Shown piece by piece: positions 22,988-30,620 of a stretch of 36,208 bases of DNA. The notes under the pieces are model-generated. The model made no database searches. It was not told the origin of the DNA and saw only the letters and a program-made list of their open reading frames with translations. A program made the translations under genes and the position numbers. Source of the stretch: UBA6544 sp049601975 (GTDB lineage Bacteria; Pseudomonadota; Alphaproteobacteria; UBA8366); the NCBI GenBank assembly GCA_049601975.1, contig JBMYRC010000032.1:1-36208 (forward strand), in the 5' to 3' direction. Positions within the stretch are counted from its first letter, which is position 1. Every line of letters starts with the position of its first letter.

Positions 22988-25240
22988 ATGACCGCAGCCG
23001 ACCATCCAGATATTTCCGACGCGCTAGAATGGGGCCTGCGGCTGCATAAAGCGGGTGTTTTGGGAGAAGCCGCGGAAGCCTATGCCGAGATTCTCGCGCG
23101 GGTTCCAGCGCAGCCGGAAGCGGCGTTTCTTCTAGGCTCCATCGAATTACAACAAGGAGAATTGGTGGCGGCCTGCGGACATCTCGCTGTCGCCATCGTC
23201 GGACTCGACTCACCGGAGGAAGCACAGGCAGGGTTTTGCGAGGCTTTGGGGTCCATCTCTTCGGCACGCCGGGAGACGCTTCTAGCCGAGATTGCTGAGA
23301 TGGCGCCGGTCGCCACGTCCGCTGACCGCGCTTGCGCGTATATCCGCACGCTCCGAATTTTGCGGGAGGACGACGCGGCCATCGCATTGACCGACCGTGT
23401 GTTGCAATCGACCCCATCTGCCGCCGAGGTTTGGAGGTTGCGGGCGTTGCTGCTTGTAGATCGCGGAAGTCTACCAAATGCGGTAGTGGCGTTCGAGGCA
23501 GCGCTCGCGGTTGCGCCCGACAATTGTGAAACTTTGACTGCTTATTCAGCAACGCTGGCGCGCATGGCACGGGCGGAAGACGCTGTGGCGCCCGGGTGGC
23601 GCGCGGCCGAGGTATGTTTGGAGAATGAAAATCCAGACATCCGCCGCGCCGCCCTTCTTCAATGCCTTTCCTGCCAGATAGAAGTGAATCGGATCGACGA
23701 TGCGGTGATTTTCCTGAAGAATCTTAAGGAACAGGCGGTACATATAGCCGAGACTTGGGCAGTGCTCGCCAGAAGTTTGCATCAAGCAGGCAGGCAGGAG
23801 GAAGCAGAGGCGACCGCTGGAGAAGGTCGGGGGCGGTTTCCCGAGCATTTGGAACTCGAATGGCTGCATAGCGTCTACGCGTTGGCGCCACTTTACGGAT
23901 CGACGGACGACATAATGAAAAGCCGCGCGCGCTACAGGGCTCGGTTGGAAGCGCTGTCGCTGCGTCTGAAACAGGCGGACGATCACACGCGGGACCGTGC
24001 TCGAAGGCTGTCCTCCGAATTGACGCCCTATTTGCTGCCTTATCAATACGGAGAAGACGACAAGTCTCTGCAGGAGATTTATGGCTCTATGCTCAATTGC
24101 TTGTCGGATCGCCCGACCTTAGCGGAAGGTCGCAAGCGCCGTGCGGATGGGCGAATTGTCGTTGCCTTCGTGTCCGGGTTTGTATGGCGGCATACCAATT
24201 GGCGGATGAAACGCGGATGGTTGAGATATCTGGATCGAGAACGTTTTTATGTCACGTGTCTTCACCTTGGCGAACGCCAAGATGAAATGACGGCGGAAAT
24301 TCGCGGTTATGTTGATGAATTCCATCACGTGCCAAGCGATTATGAAGGCGCGGCCGCAGTTCTGGATGCGATGAGCCCGGATGTGGTGTTCTACCCGGAG
24401 GTCGGCATGAGTGGCTTGGCGCAGCGGTTAGCCTCGGGTCGGTTTGCGCCGGTGCAATGTTGCGCGATCGGCCATCCCGTTACCACCGGCCTATCGACCA
24501 TGGATTACTTTATCAGCGGTGATCTGGTGGAGCCGGAGGGCTCGACGGGGCATTACTCGGAGCGTCTCGTCAAGCTACCCGGAATTTCATTTCCATATAT
24601 GCCCTCCCTCTTACCGGACGCGTCCTTAAGGCGCGATCATTTCGGGTTACCGGATAAGGCCACGCTCTATCTCTGTATACAAACGCCGCAAAAATACCTG
24701 CCTGCCGACGATGACCTCTATCCGCGGATCGCAAAAGAAGTACCGAATGCGCTCTTCCTGTTTCTGCAAGGGGGGAGTCGCATTTTCGACATGCGGATAT
24801 TGCAAGATCGGCTCATCGGGTCATTTCGGCGCGCGGATCTCGACCCGGAACGGTACGTTCGGTTTTTGCCCCATTTGAGTCCGCAAGAATATCAGGCCCT
24901 GAACGCTATCGGTGACATTTATCTGGATACGCCTGGATGGTCGGGCGGGAATACGACCCTGGAAGCGCTTTATCAAGATTTGCCGGTCGTGACCATGCGC
25001 GGCAGTAAAATGCGGGCCTGTGTCAGCGCCGGTATGCTCTCATTAATCGGAGTGGAAGAGACGATCGCCGAAAATGACGATCAATTCGTGGCACTTGCCG
25101 TTCGGTTGGCGGTGGACCGCCAGTGGCGGGACAAGGTTATCGGCCGAATAAGCGCAGGCCGGGCGACTCTAGAGACGGATATGCGGTCAATCACGGTGCT
25201 CGAAGCATTCATGGAAGGTGCGGTCGCACAATCGCGGTGA
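22988..25240 (+). CDS. TPR-containing GT41 (O-GlcNAc transferase/SPINDLY-type) glycosyltransferase
   Basis: This 750-residue cytoplasmic protein has an N-terminal half (about 10-330) of tetratricopeptide-like helical repeats, for example LHKAGVLGEAAEAYAEILAR and VLARSLHQAGRQEEAEATAG. They are followed by a GT41 GT-B catalytic domain (about 385-745). Landmarks are IVVAFVSGFVWRHTNWRM (start of the first Rossmann half), PDVVFYPEVGMS, VQCCAIGHPVTTGLSTMDYFISGDLVEP and the donor-site DTPGWSGGNTTLEALYQDLPVVTMRG (about 646-671). The family includes eukaryotic O-GlcNAc transferase, plant SPINDLY O-fucosyltransferase and bacterial HMW1C, all of which modify Ser/Thr or Asn on proteins. A protein-glycosylating role is likely but target and sugar are unknown. 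The start is ATG 22988 without a Shine-Dalgarno, with -10-like boxes directly upstream. Confidence 0.85.
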   Translation: MTAADHPDISDALEWGLRLHKAGVLGEAAEAYAEILARVPAQPEAAFLLGSIELQQGELVAACGHLAVAIVGLDSPEEAQAGFCEALGSISSARRETLLAEIAEMAPVATSADRACAYIRTLRILREDDAAIALTDRVLQSTPSAAEVWRLRALLLVDRGSLPNAVVAFEAALAVAPDNCETLTAYSATLARMARAEDAVAPGWRAAEVCLENENPDIRRAALLQCLSCQIEVNRIDDAVIFLKNLKEQAVHIAETWAVLARSLHQAGRQEEAEATAGEGRGRFPEHLELEWLHSVYALAPLYGSTDDIMKSRARYRARLEALSLRLKQADDHTRDRARRLSSELTPYLLPYQYGEDDKSLQEIYGSMLNCLSDRPTLAEGRKRRADGRIVVAFVSGFVWRHTNWRMKRGWLRYLDRERFYVTCLHLGERQDEMTAEIRGYVDEFHHVPSDYEGAAAVLDAMSPDVVFYPEVGMSGLAQRLASGRFAPVQCCAIGHPVTTGLSTMDYFISGDLVEPEGSTGHYSERLVKLPGISFPYMPSLLPDASLRRDHFGLPDKATLYLCIQTPQKYLPADDDLYPRIAKEVPNALFLFLQGGSRIFDMRILQDRLIGSFRRADLDPERYVRFLPHLSPQEYQALNAIGDIYLDTPGWSGGNTTLEALYQDLPVVTMRGSKMRACVSAGMLSLIGVEETIAENDDQFVALAVRLAVDRQWRDKVIGRISAGRATLETDMRSITVLEAFMEGAVAQSR

Positions 25241-25260
25241 TGTCGAATACCAACTCGACA
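25241..25260 (+). terminator. Small hairpin directly after the GT41 stop
   Basis: TGTCGA (25241-25246) and TCGACA (25255-25260) form a 6-bp stem immediately after the stop codon. No U-run follows, so termination here would be weak or need Rho. Confidence 0.3.
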
Positions 25261-25262
25261 CC

Positions 25263-25358
25263 TTAGTGAGTCATAGACTTGAGAAGAAATATCCGCGCCA
25301 AAGCTTCCTGTTCGGTTTCGCAAACGTAAATCTCCACCCCGGCATTCCGTGCGACCAT
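25263..25358 (-). CDS. Short ORF or gene remnant downstream of the TerB-like gene
   Basis: From ATG 25358 a 31-codon frame reads MVARNAGVEIYVCETEQEAL and on to a TAA stop at 25263. The same frame stays open upstream through SRSILDVSA into the end of the TerB-like gene. RNAGVEIYVCETEQEALARIF looks like the C-terminal helix and strand of a STAS/SpoIIAA-like or similar small alpha/beta domain. There is no ribosome site. It may be the decayed tail of a gene or a chance frame. Confidence 0.25.
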   Translation of the reverse strand: MVARNAGVEIYVCETEQEALARIFLLKSMTH

Positions 25359-25393
25359 CGCCGACACATCGAGAATGGATCTGCTGGCCGACG

Positions 25394-25858
25394 CTAGCGT
25401 TTCATCCGTTCCATCGCGCGCTTGCGGGCATCGCCGCTCTCCCGGTCCGTGACATAGAGTAAGCCGCTGACCCGGCGCATCATGTTGGACTCGAAATCAG
25501 CGAGTTCGCCGTCCGCATAGACGACTTCCCATAGCATCTCAATCATGGCGATTCGTTCTTGATCATCAAAATGATCGCGGACGGTTTTGGTGACCGTGTG
25601 CAACTCGACCCGCTCGACCGCGGCCGCTTCCGCAGCCTCGATCAATGCAGACACGTCGGTCGGCTCAACATCGAACCGGTCCGTCAAAAGGCTTTCAATG
25701 CGTTGACGTTCGGCATCGTGGAAGTGTCCGTCGAGCATTGCGGATTCTACCAGTAATCCGGCGGCAGCATGATGCAGTGCCGAGTCGCTGTGCCTGCCGG
25801 CGGCGACATTCTCTTCGTCGGTATTGCCGAATAGTAGCGCCTTGAGTCCGTTAATCAT
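25394..25858 (-). CDS. TerB-like protein
   Basis: This 154-residue cytoplasmic helical protein resembles the TerB tellurite-resistance domain (also found in DjlA). Two repeated segments are visible, LLVESAMLDGHFHDAERQRI (about 36-55) and a second starting EMLWEVVYADGELADFESNM (about 109-128). Each has the D-G-x-x-x-x-x-E pattern of paired acidic residues thought to bind metal. I chose ATG 25858 (MINGLKALLF); the longer frame from TTG 25882 would overlap the Rid gene. ATG 25858 comes 4 bases after the Rid stop with no clear Shine-Dalgarno, so it is probably translated by coupling. It is the last gene of a six-gene minus-strand run. It lacks other ter genes, so a true tellurite role is unlikely. 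Confidence 0.75.
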   Translation of the reverse strand: MINGLKALLFGNTDEENVAAGRHSDSALHHAAAGLLVESAMLDGHFHDAERQRIESLLTDRFDVEPTDVSALIEAAEAAAVERVELHTVTKTVRDHFDDQERIAMIEMLWEVVYADGELADFESNMMRRVSGLLYVTDRESGDARKRAMERMKR

Positions 25859-25862
25859 CGGG

Positions 25863-26279
25863 TCAGGTCGCCGGGGCGGCAACCACCGCCTCGACCTCTA
25901 TTAGGAATTCTTCCTTTACCAACCGGTCGACCATGAGAAGCGTGTTCGGCGGGAAAACATCGCCGCCAAACAGTTTCGGGAAGAGGGCCGCCCGAAGCGC
26001 CATGAATTGCTCGAGGTCTTGTGAGTGCAACATATAAGTCGTGAACTTCGCGACATCGGGCCAGCCGGCACCGAGCCCCTGCAGTACGTCGCCGAGATTT
26101 TCGAAGACGCACTGGAATTGCGCGGCGAAATCATTCTTGCCGACAACCCCACCGTCGGGGGCAACAGCAAGTTGCCCTGCGACGAAGTAGAGATCGCCGG
26201 CGGTGACCCGCGCCGCATGCGAATAGAGACCTTGGGCCGGTGCGGCCCCGTCCGGATTCTCATATGTGACACGGCTCAT
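25863..26279 (-). CDS. Rid-family (YjgF/RidA-like) protein, non-canonical
   Basis: This 138-residue protein has the YjgF/YER057c/UK114 fold. Family members form trimers with active sites between subunits, and RidA itself hydrolyses reactive enamine/imine intermediates from PLP enzymes. The fold is recognisable from LYFVAGQLAVAPDGGVVG (about 30-47), FENLGDVLQGLGAGWPDVAKFT and LLMVDRLVKEEFLIEVEAVVAAP. In RidA an essential Arg stands in the FPARS motif; here the corresponding stretch reads FPPNT with N112, so classical iminase activity is doubtful. The start is ATG 26279 with AAGGAG 7 bases upstream. It lies 27 bases after the DUF35 gene in an operon with a deaminase-like amidohydrolase and a thiolase-like protein, which suggests a pathway-specific hydrolase role. 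Confidence 0.85.
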   Translation of the reverse strand: MSRVTYENPDGAAPAQGLYSHAARVTAGDLYFVAGQLAVAPDGGVVGKNDFAAQFQCVFENLGDVLQGLGAGWPDVAKFTTYMLHSQDLEQFMALRAALFPKLFGGDVFPPNTLLMVDRLVKEEFLIEVEAVVAAPAT

Positions 26280-26306
26280 ATTCCGCTCCTTGGTTCGTGA
26301 TATCGG

Positions 26307-26699
26307 CTATGCCGCCGGTTTGAAGACCGGTACCATTTGGCCGCCTTCGGACTCGCGCATCAAGAGTTCGACCTTCATACCGACCGCGACCGTATCGGGA
26401 TCGCATTCGACGATGTTGGTCATCATCGTGACCCCTTCGTCGAGCCGAACATAGGCGATGACGTATTGCGGATCGGAGCGGCGCATCACCGAATAGGTAT
26501 AGATCTCGCCTTTACCGGAAGCTTCGATCCATTCGACATTGCTGCTCAAGGTGAACGGGCTGGTTTTGCGCGGATACCAAAAGAATTGATTGGTGTCCTT
26601 GCAGCGGGGCAGCATCAGCTTGCCGTCGTTGCAGGCGGCCCAGAACTCCGTGTGTTCGACATTTTCCGGCGGTGCCGGCAGAACGCGTTCCGCACTCAT
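26307..26699 (-). CDS. DUF35 OB-fold protein with degenerate zinc ribbon
   Basis: This 130-residue protein is of the DUF35 (rubredoxin-like zinc ribbon plus OB-fold) family. Members partner thiolase-like or HMG-CoA-synthase-like enzymes and help bind acyl-CoA. The N-terminal helix HTEFWAACNDGKL (about 16-28) and the OB domain (about 52-118, IYTYSVMRRSDPQYVIAYVRLDEG) are intact. In the ribbon only C33 (PRCK) is left: the expected second Cys is T36 and the second CxxC is replaced in WYPRKTSPF (41-49), so zinc is probably not bound. I chose ATG 26699; it overlaps the thiolase stop by four bases (ATGA), coupling the pair. An upstream extension to 26786 would lie inside the thiolase gene. Confidence 0.85.
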   Translation of the reverse strand: MSAERVLPAPPENVEHTEFWAACNDGKLMLPRCKDTNQFFWYPRKTSPFTLSSNVEWIEASGKGEIYTYSVMRRSDPQYVIAYVRLDEGVTMMTNIVECDPDTVAVGMKVELLMRESEGGQMVPVFKPAA

Positions 26700-27874
26700 G
26701 CGTCGTCCCTCCCCAAGATAACCGTTGAACTTCCCATGCGGGTGCCGATGGAACCGCCGGTGCCGTGCGCCAGCGCCAGCTGACAATCTTTCACCTGAAC
26801 GGCTGGATGTGCTTCGCCGCGTAATTGGCGAACCGCTTCCAGAACTTTCGTCAGGCCGCCCCGGTTCATCGGGTGATTATTGCAGAGCCCGCCGCCATCG
26901 GTGTTGAACGGTAGTTTGCCTTGGCCCGAGATCAGGTTGCCGTCGGAGACAAAGGCGCCGCCCTTGCCCTTCTCGCAGAAGCCCAAATCCTCGATGGTCT
27001 CGAGCACGGTGATGGTGAAGCTGTCGTAGATCGACGCGTAATCGATATCGCCCGGCTTCACGCCTGCTTCCTCGAAGGCTTGCGGGCCGGAATAGTGACC
27101 GCCCGTGTAGGTGAGATCGACCTGGCCGCGCATAATATTCTTCGGCGCTTCGCCATGACCCATGATCTTGACGCAATCCCGGTCGAGCGACTTGGCGATC
27201 TCCGGGCTGACGACCAGGAAAGCACCGCCGCCGTCGGAAATGACGCAGCAGTCCAATCGGTGCAGTGGATCGGCGATCAGCGGTGAGCTGACGACATCTT
27301 CGACCGACACAACATCGCGCAGCATGGCATGCTCGTTGTGTTGGGCGTGATACGACGCCGCGACTTTGATCCAAGCCAATTGTTCGCTCGTGGTGCCGAA
27401 CTCGTGCATGTGTCGGCGCGCGGCCATCGCGTACATGTTGACGACGGTCGGTCCGTAGATGAACTCGAACGGCACGTCCGGCGCATCCGAGCCATAGTTT
27501 CGGGGCGCTGTGCCCGTCGCCATGCCTTCGGCACGCGGCCGCCCGGCCAAGGTGATCAGCGCGACATTGGCCTTCCCCATGGCGATAGCTTGCGCCGCAT
27601 GGCCGATATGCACGACATAGGAAGAGCCGCCGGTTTCAGTCGAATCCATATGGCGTACGCTCTTGAGCCCCATATAGTCGATCATCGACAGCGGGCCGAG
27701 GCCTGGTGCGTCGCCTGCACAGTAATATGCATCGACATCGTCCGGCCTCAGCCCGGCATCCGCCAACGCGCCAGCGGCGCTTTCGGCGTGAAGCTGGGCG
27801 ACCGATTTATCCGTCGCCTTCCGCGTGGGATGCTCGTAAATCCCCGCAATATAGGCCTTACCGTTAATGGTCAT
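26696..27874 (-). CDS. Thiolase-like (SCP-x type) protein lacking the nucleophilic Cys
   Basis: This 392-residue protein has the thiolase fold of the SCP-2/SCP-x branch. It has an N-terminal half (AYIAGIYEHPTRK...) and a C-terminal half with SIYDSFTITVLETIEDLGFCEKG, NTDGGGLCNNHPMNRGGLTKVLEAVRQL (the conserved His-Gly block) and LALAHGTGGSIGTRMGSS. Where active thiolases have the acyl-accepting Cys (CASG), this protein reads T81-G-G-S-S-Y, with no Cys. Related alphaproteobacterial thiolase-like proteins share this change and are uncharacterised. I chose ATG 27874 (MTINGKAYIAG), with AAGGA about 13 bases upstream. It is translationally coupled to DUF35, its usual partner. It probably binds CoA esters, perhaps for retro-aldol or hydrolytic chemistry; a classical thiolase reaction is unlikely. 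Confidence 0.85.
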   Translation of the reverse strand: MTINGKAYIAGIYEHPTRKATDKSVAQLHAESAAGALADAGLRPDDVDAYYCAGDAPGLGPLSMIDYMGLKSVRHMDSTETGGSSYVVHIGHAAQAIAMGKANVALITLAGRPRAEGMATGTAPRNYGSDAPDVPFEFIYGPTVVNMYAMAARRHMHEFGTTSEQLAWIKVAASYHAQHNEHAMLRDVVSVEDVVSSPLIADPLHRLDCCVISDGGGAFLVVSPEIAKSLDRDCVKIMGHGEAPKNIMRGQVDLTYTGGHYSGPQAFEEAGVKPGDIDYASIYDSFTITVLETIEDLGFCEKGKGGAFVSDGNLISGQGKLPFNTDGGGLCNNHPMNRGGLTKVLEAVRQLRGEAHPAVQVKDCQLALAHGTGGSIGTRMGSSTVILGRDDA

Positions 27875-27981
27875 AGTCAGCCTGGTCCTTGAATGTGAAA
27901 TCAAACGAATGGCCAGTGCATATCACCAGCCGGTGACAGGGAAAATAGAAGGTGTGCGCGAACCGTCCAGCGTAATCTGGT

Positions 27982-28431
27982 CTATTCGATCCGCTCGAGG
28001 AAAATGTCGTCGAAAACGACGCCGTTGCGTAGCAACTCCAAGATGAGCCGTTTGTATGATACAGGGCTAATATCGCCGCAAACTTGGCTGCCTTTTTGTT
28101 CGCAATTGCGAAATGTCACGGTAGCAATATAGGCATCATCGGAATTCAAGCTTCGATCCAGTTTTACCGCATAAGAGGTGCGGAAGCTGCCGACACGGGG
28201 GCATGTTCCGGCATCGCCGTCCCGTTTGAAGCTTTCAGTGTATATCCCATCCGTCCCGTCGGCGCGCGGTAGGGTCAGGTTATATTCCAACACTTCCGTC
28301 ATCAGGCAGTGGCCGATATCGGAGAAATCCGCCTCGACCACCTGCCATTGTCCACGAGGGAATTCGTCGGCGAGCCCGGTGTTTGCGTTGGCAAGAAAGA
28401 CCAGAAAGAAGAGGAGACGAAGCACGGGCAT
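27982..28431 (-). CDS. Secreted/periplasmic hypothetical protein with four cysteines
   Basis: This 149-residue protein starts MPVLRLLFFLVFLANANTGLA followed by DEF, a typical signal peptide with an A-x-A-like cleavage around residue 21-22. The mature part is beta-rich with four Cys (in GHCLM, GTCPR, RNCEQ and QVCGD), which suggests two periplasmic disulfides. I do not recognise the family. The ATG at 28431 follows the TAG stop of the upstream amidohydrolase with no base in between and has no Shine-Dalgarno, so it should be read by reinitiation. It sits inside the amidohydrolase-thiolase run, 107 bases before the thiolase-like gene. It could be a small-ligand-binding protein for the pathway. 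Confidence 0.75.
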   Translation of the reverse strand: MPVLRLLFFLVFLANANTGLADEFPRGQWQVVEADFSDIGHCLMTEVLEYNLTLPRADGTDGIYTESFKRDGDAGTCPRVGSFRTSYAVKLDRSLNSDDAYIATVTFRNCEQKGSQVCGDISPVSYKRLILELLRNGVVFDDIFLERIE

Positions 28432-29658
28432 CTAGTGCGGCCGGTGCAACTCGGCAGCGGGCCGCGTAAAGGTGTGGTGACCTCGCTTGAACCCCATTTC
28501 CGGCGCGATTACCTCGGCGACGGCTTGTTCCGGCGATGCGGCGTCAAAGATGACGATATCGGCGGGATTTCCCACTGCGGTTCCATAATCGTCCCGCCGC
28601 AGAAGTTTGGCTGATTGGACCGAAGCCATTTCGAAGCAATCGCGGATTTCGCTGGGTTTACTCGCCTGCGCGATATTCGCGTACATGTTGGCCATTCGGA
28701 TCAACGAGCCGTCCCCGAACGGTGTGAACGGATTGAGGATATTGTTGCTGGAAAGCGAGCACGTGACACCGTGCGGTATCAGGCGGTGAGCGGGCAGCAC
28801 GCCCCGGCGCACACCATGGTCTTGATCACGGCCCATCAGGAATAGATCGGTCGCGGGCAAAACGGTAAGGGCGACACCGGTGTCGACCAGGCGTTTTGTG
28901 ATCGCGACGATTTGATCGGGCGGCGCCATCGACATCTTGGTGACGTGTCCGACCGCGACACGCCCGCCATAGCCGAATTTTTCCGTAAGATCGCATACAT
29001 AGTGGACGTCCATGTCGTCCGACGTGTCGCCGAAATCCAGATGCATATCGATATCGTATTCGCGGGCCAGCTCGAAGATGCGGTCGATCTGTCCTTTATG
29101 GTCGGTATCGTATCCGGGTGCGGCACCAATACAGCGCGCCCCCCGGTCGAGGGCCTCAACCAGAAAATCGTCGGTGTCGGCGACTTGCGTGAGCCCTTCC
29201 TGCGGGAAGGCGCAGACTTCAACATCAATGGCCCAGGCGTAATCCTTCGCCGCCTGCATAACACCTTCGAGGGAGATCAAGCCGGCGGGTGGGTCGATTT
29301 CGACATGGGTGCGCATCCGGGTCGCACCATTCATGATGCATTTCTCCAGGGTGCGGCTGGCGCGCTCATGGACATCCTCAACCGTGAAACCGCGTTTTGC
29401 TTCCGCGACGCGGGCAGCGTGATTGGTCGGGCCGGTTTCCGGCTCCGGCGCGCATCGATCCAGTATGCAGGCTTTGTCGAGATGAATATGCGTCTCCACC
29501 ATACCCGGTGTGGCGAGTTTACCGGCCAAGTCCAACTCTTCGCCCATTGTTTGCAGGGCCTTTCCGATGGTTGCGATTTTGCCGTCGTCAATCAGAATAT
29601 CGAGCGGGCCATCGCCCTCGCGTCCCATAATATTCGCGTTTCGTAAGATTTGGACCAT
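28432..29658 (-). CDS. Cytosine-deaminase-like amidohydrolase
   Basis: This 408-residue metal-dependent hydrolase is of the cytosine deaminase/AtzC branch. A small beta-sandwich made of both ends (ILIDDGKIATIGK at 21-33, and NPADIVIFDA near the C-terminus) surrounds a TIM barrel. Metal-site motifs are PGMVETHIHLDKA (H57, H59), RTHVEID, MHLDFGDTSD and AVGHVTKM. At the fourth strand end, where cytosine deaminases carry a metal-binding Asp (D-N/D-x-x-D-P), the sequence is SSNNILNPFTPFGDG (about 301-315), with Asn replacing both Asp. It is the first gene of the six-gene run. ATG 29658 faces the class II aldolase gene across a shared regulatory region. Likely role: hydrolytic opening or deamination of an N-containing ring or amide; substrate unknown. 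Confidence 0.85.
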   Translation of the reverse strand: MVQILRNANIMGREGDGPLDILIDDGKIATIGKALQTMGEELDLAGKLATPGMVETHIHLDKACILDRCAPEPETGPTNHAARVAEAKRGFTVEDVHERASRTLEKCIMNGATRMRTHVEIDPPAGLISLEGVMQAAKDYAWAIDVEVCAFPQEGLTQVADTDDFLVEALDRGARCIGAAPGYDTDHKGQIDRIFELAREYDIDMHLDFGDTSDDMDVHYVCDLTEKFGYGGRVAVGHVTKMSMAPPDQIVAITKRLVDTGVALTVLPATDLFLMGRDQDHGVRRGVLPAHRLIPHGVTCSLSSNNILNPFTPFGDGSLIRMANMYANIAQASKPSEIRDCFEMASVQSAKLLRRDDYGTAVGNPADIVIFDAASPEQAVAEVIAPEMGFKRGHHTFTRPAAELHRPH

Positions 29659-29711
29659 GTGGTGTTTGCTCCGGATTGGATGAAATTGACGCGGCGCGCG
29701 CTTTTCACTTT

Positions 29712-29740
29712 TTGCCGATGGTATAGTTTGATCTTAAACT
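29712..29740 (+). promoter_or_regulatory. Aldolase promoter overlapped by a 16-bp palindromic operator
   Basis: TTGCCG (29712-29717) and TAAACT (29735-29740), spaced by 17 bases, each match consensus at 4/6 positions. The perfect palindrome AGTTT-GATCTT-AAACT (29725-29740) covers the spacer end and the -10 box. A repressor bound there would block the + strand promoter and could also control the divergent amidohydrolase operon, whose start is 67 bases to the left. The dyad size fits GntR- or TetR-type sites, but no such regulator gene is in the window. Confidence 0.5.
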
Positions 29741-29783
29741 GGCCGCTATTGGCAAGACCTCAGTAGGAACGGGAGTGCATTCG

Positions 29784-30566
29784 ATGTCGGTTCAATTGGT
29801 GAAGGGCAAAGATTCGGTTCGCGATCAGGTGAGCCCCGAGGAATGGCAGGCGCGGGTGGAACTCGCGGCCGGGCACCGGGTGTTGGCCTATTACGGCGTC
29901 AACGACATGACTTACAACCATTTCAGCCTGCGGGTACCGGGCGAGCCAAACGCCATGCTCGTCAAGCGCACGGACTGGATGTTCATGGAAGTGACGGCGT
30001 CCTCATTGATCAAATGTGATCTTGACGGCAATCCGCTCATTCCCGAGGACGGACCGCAAGTGCGGGGCGGCGCGTTGATCATTCATGCAGGATTGCTCAA
30101 GGGACGTCCCGATTTGAACGGCGTGCTCCATACCCATACGCCGAATATAATGGGGGTTTGCGCACATAAATCCGGCCTTATGCCGATCAATCAGCACGCG
30201 ATGCGCTTCTACGGCGAGATGAAGTATCACGAATTCGAGGGTTTCGAGTTTGATCCGGACATGACGCCGAAACTGATGCGGGACCTGGAAGGTGGCAAAT
30301 ATATGCTGCTGCGCAGCCATGGTGCATTGGTCTGTGGTGAAAGCGCACCGGAATGCGTGGTCAACCATCACTGGCTGGAAATGGCCTGTCAGGGACAGAT
30401 CGCGGCGCTTGCGGCGGGCGAGGGGAATTACCTCGTGCCGTCGAAGGAAGCTTGCGAGTACGCGCATTCGCAATTCCAGGACGCCGGTGATTTCCTGAAG
30501 GGCGGCAAGGATTGGGAGGCTTGTATCCGTCTCGCCGATCGCCTGGATTCGTCCTATCAGGAATAA
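29784..30566 (+). CDS. Class II aldolase/adducin-family protein
   Basis: This 260-residue zinc-dependent protein belongs to the family of fuculose-phosphate aldolase, ribulose-phosphate 4-epimerase and adducin heads. Zinc ligands are H116 and H118 in VLHTHTPN and H179 in LLRSHGAL. The Asn-His-Phe-Ser of MTYNHFSLRVP (about 42-52) is the conserved phosphate/substrate loop. The C-terminal NHHWLEMACQGQIAAL helix matches the family. I chose ATG 29784, with GGGAG 8 bases upstream; a GTG at 29775 lies within that ribosome site. It is transcribed alone, from the operator-covered promoter at 29712-29740 to the terminator at 30585-30613. It faces the deaminase/thiolase operon, so it may cleave that pathway's product. 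The substrate is unknown. Confidence 0.88.
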   Translation: MSVQLVKGKDSVRDQVSPEEWQARVELAAGHRVLAYYGVNDMTYNHFSLRVPGEPNAMLVKRTDWMFMEVTASSLIKCDLDGNPLIPEDGPQVRGGALIIHAGLLKGRPDLNGVLHTHTPNIMGVCAHKSGLMPINQHAMRFYGEMKYHEFEGFEFDPDMTPKLMRDLEGGKYMLLRSHGALVCGESAPECVVNHHWLEMACQGQIAALAAGEGNYLVPSKEACEYAHSQFQDAGDFLKGGKDWEACIRLADRLDSSYQE

Positions 30567-30584
30567 CGCTATCTGAGCGAGATT

Positions 30585-30613
30585 AAGCGGCCGCGTAATG
30601 TGGCCGTTTTTTT
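30585..30613 (+). terminator. Rho-independent terminator after the aldolase gene
   Basis: AAGCGGCC (30585-30592) pairs with GGCCGTTT (30602-30609) over 8 positions with one G-T pair and a 9-base loop. A run of seven T (30607-30613) follows directly. It lies 19 bases after the aldolase stop codon. Confidence 0.82.
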
Positions 30614-30620
30614 GCCAAAC

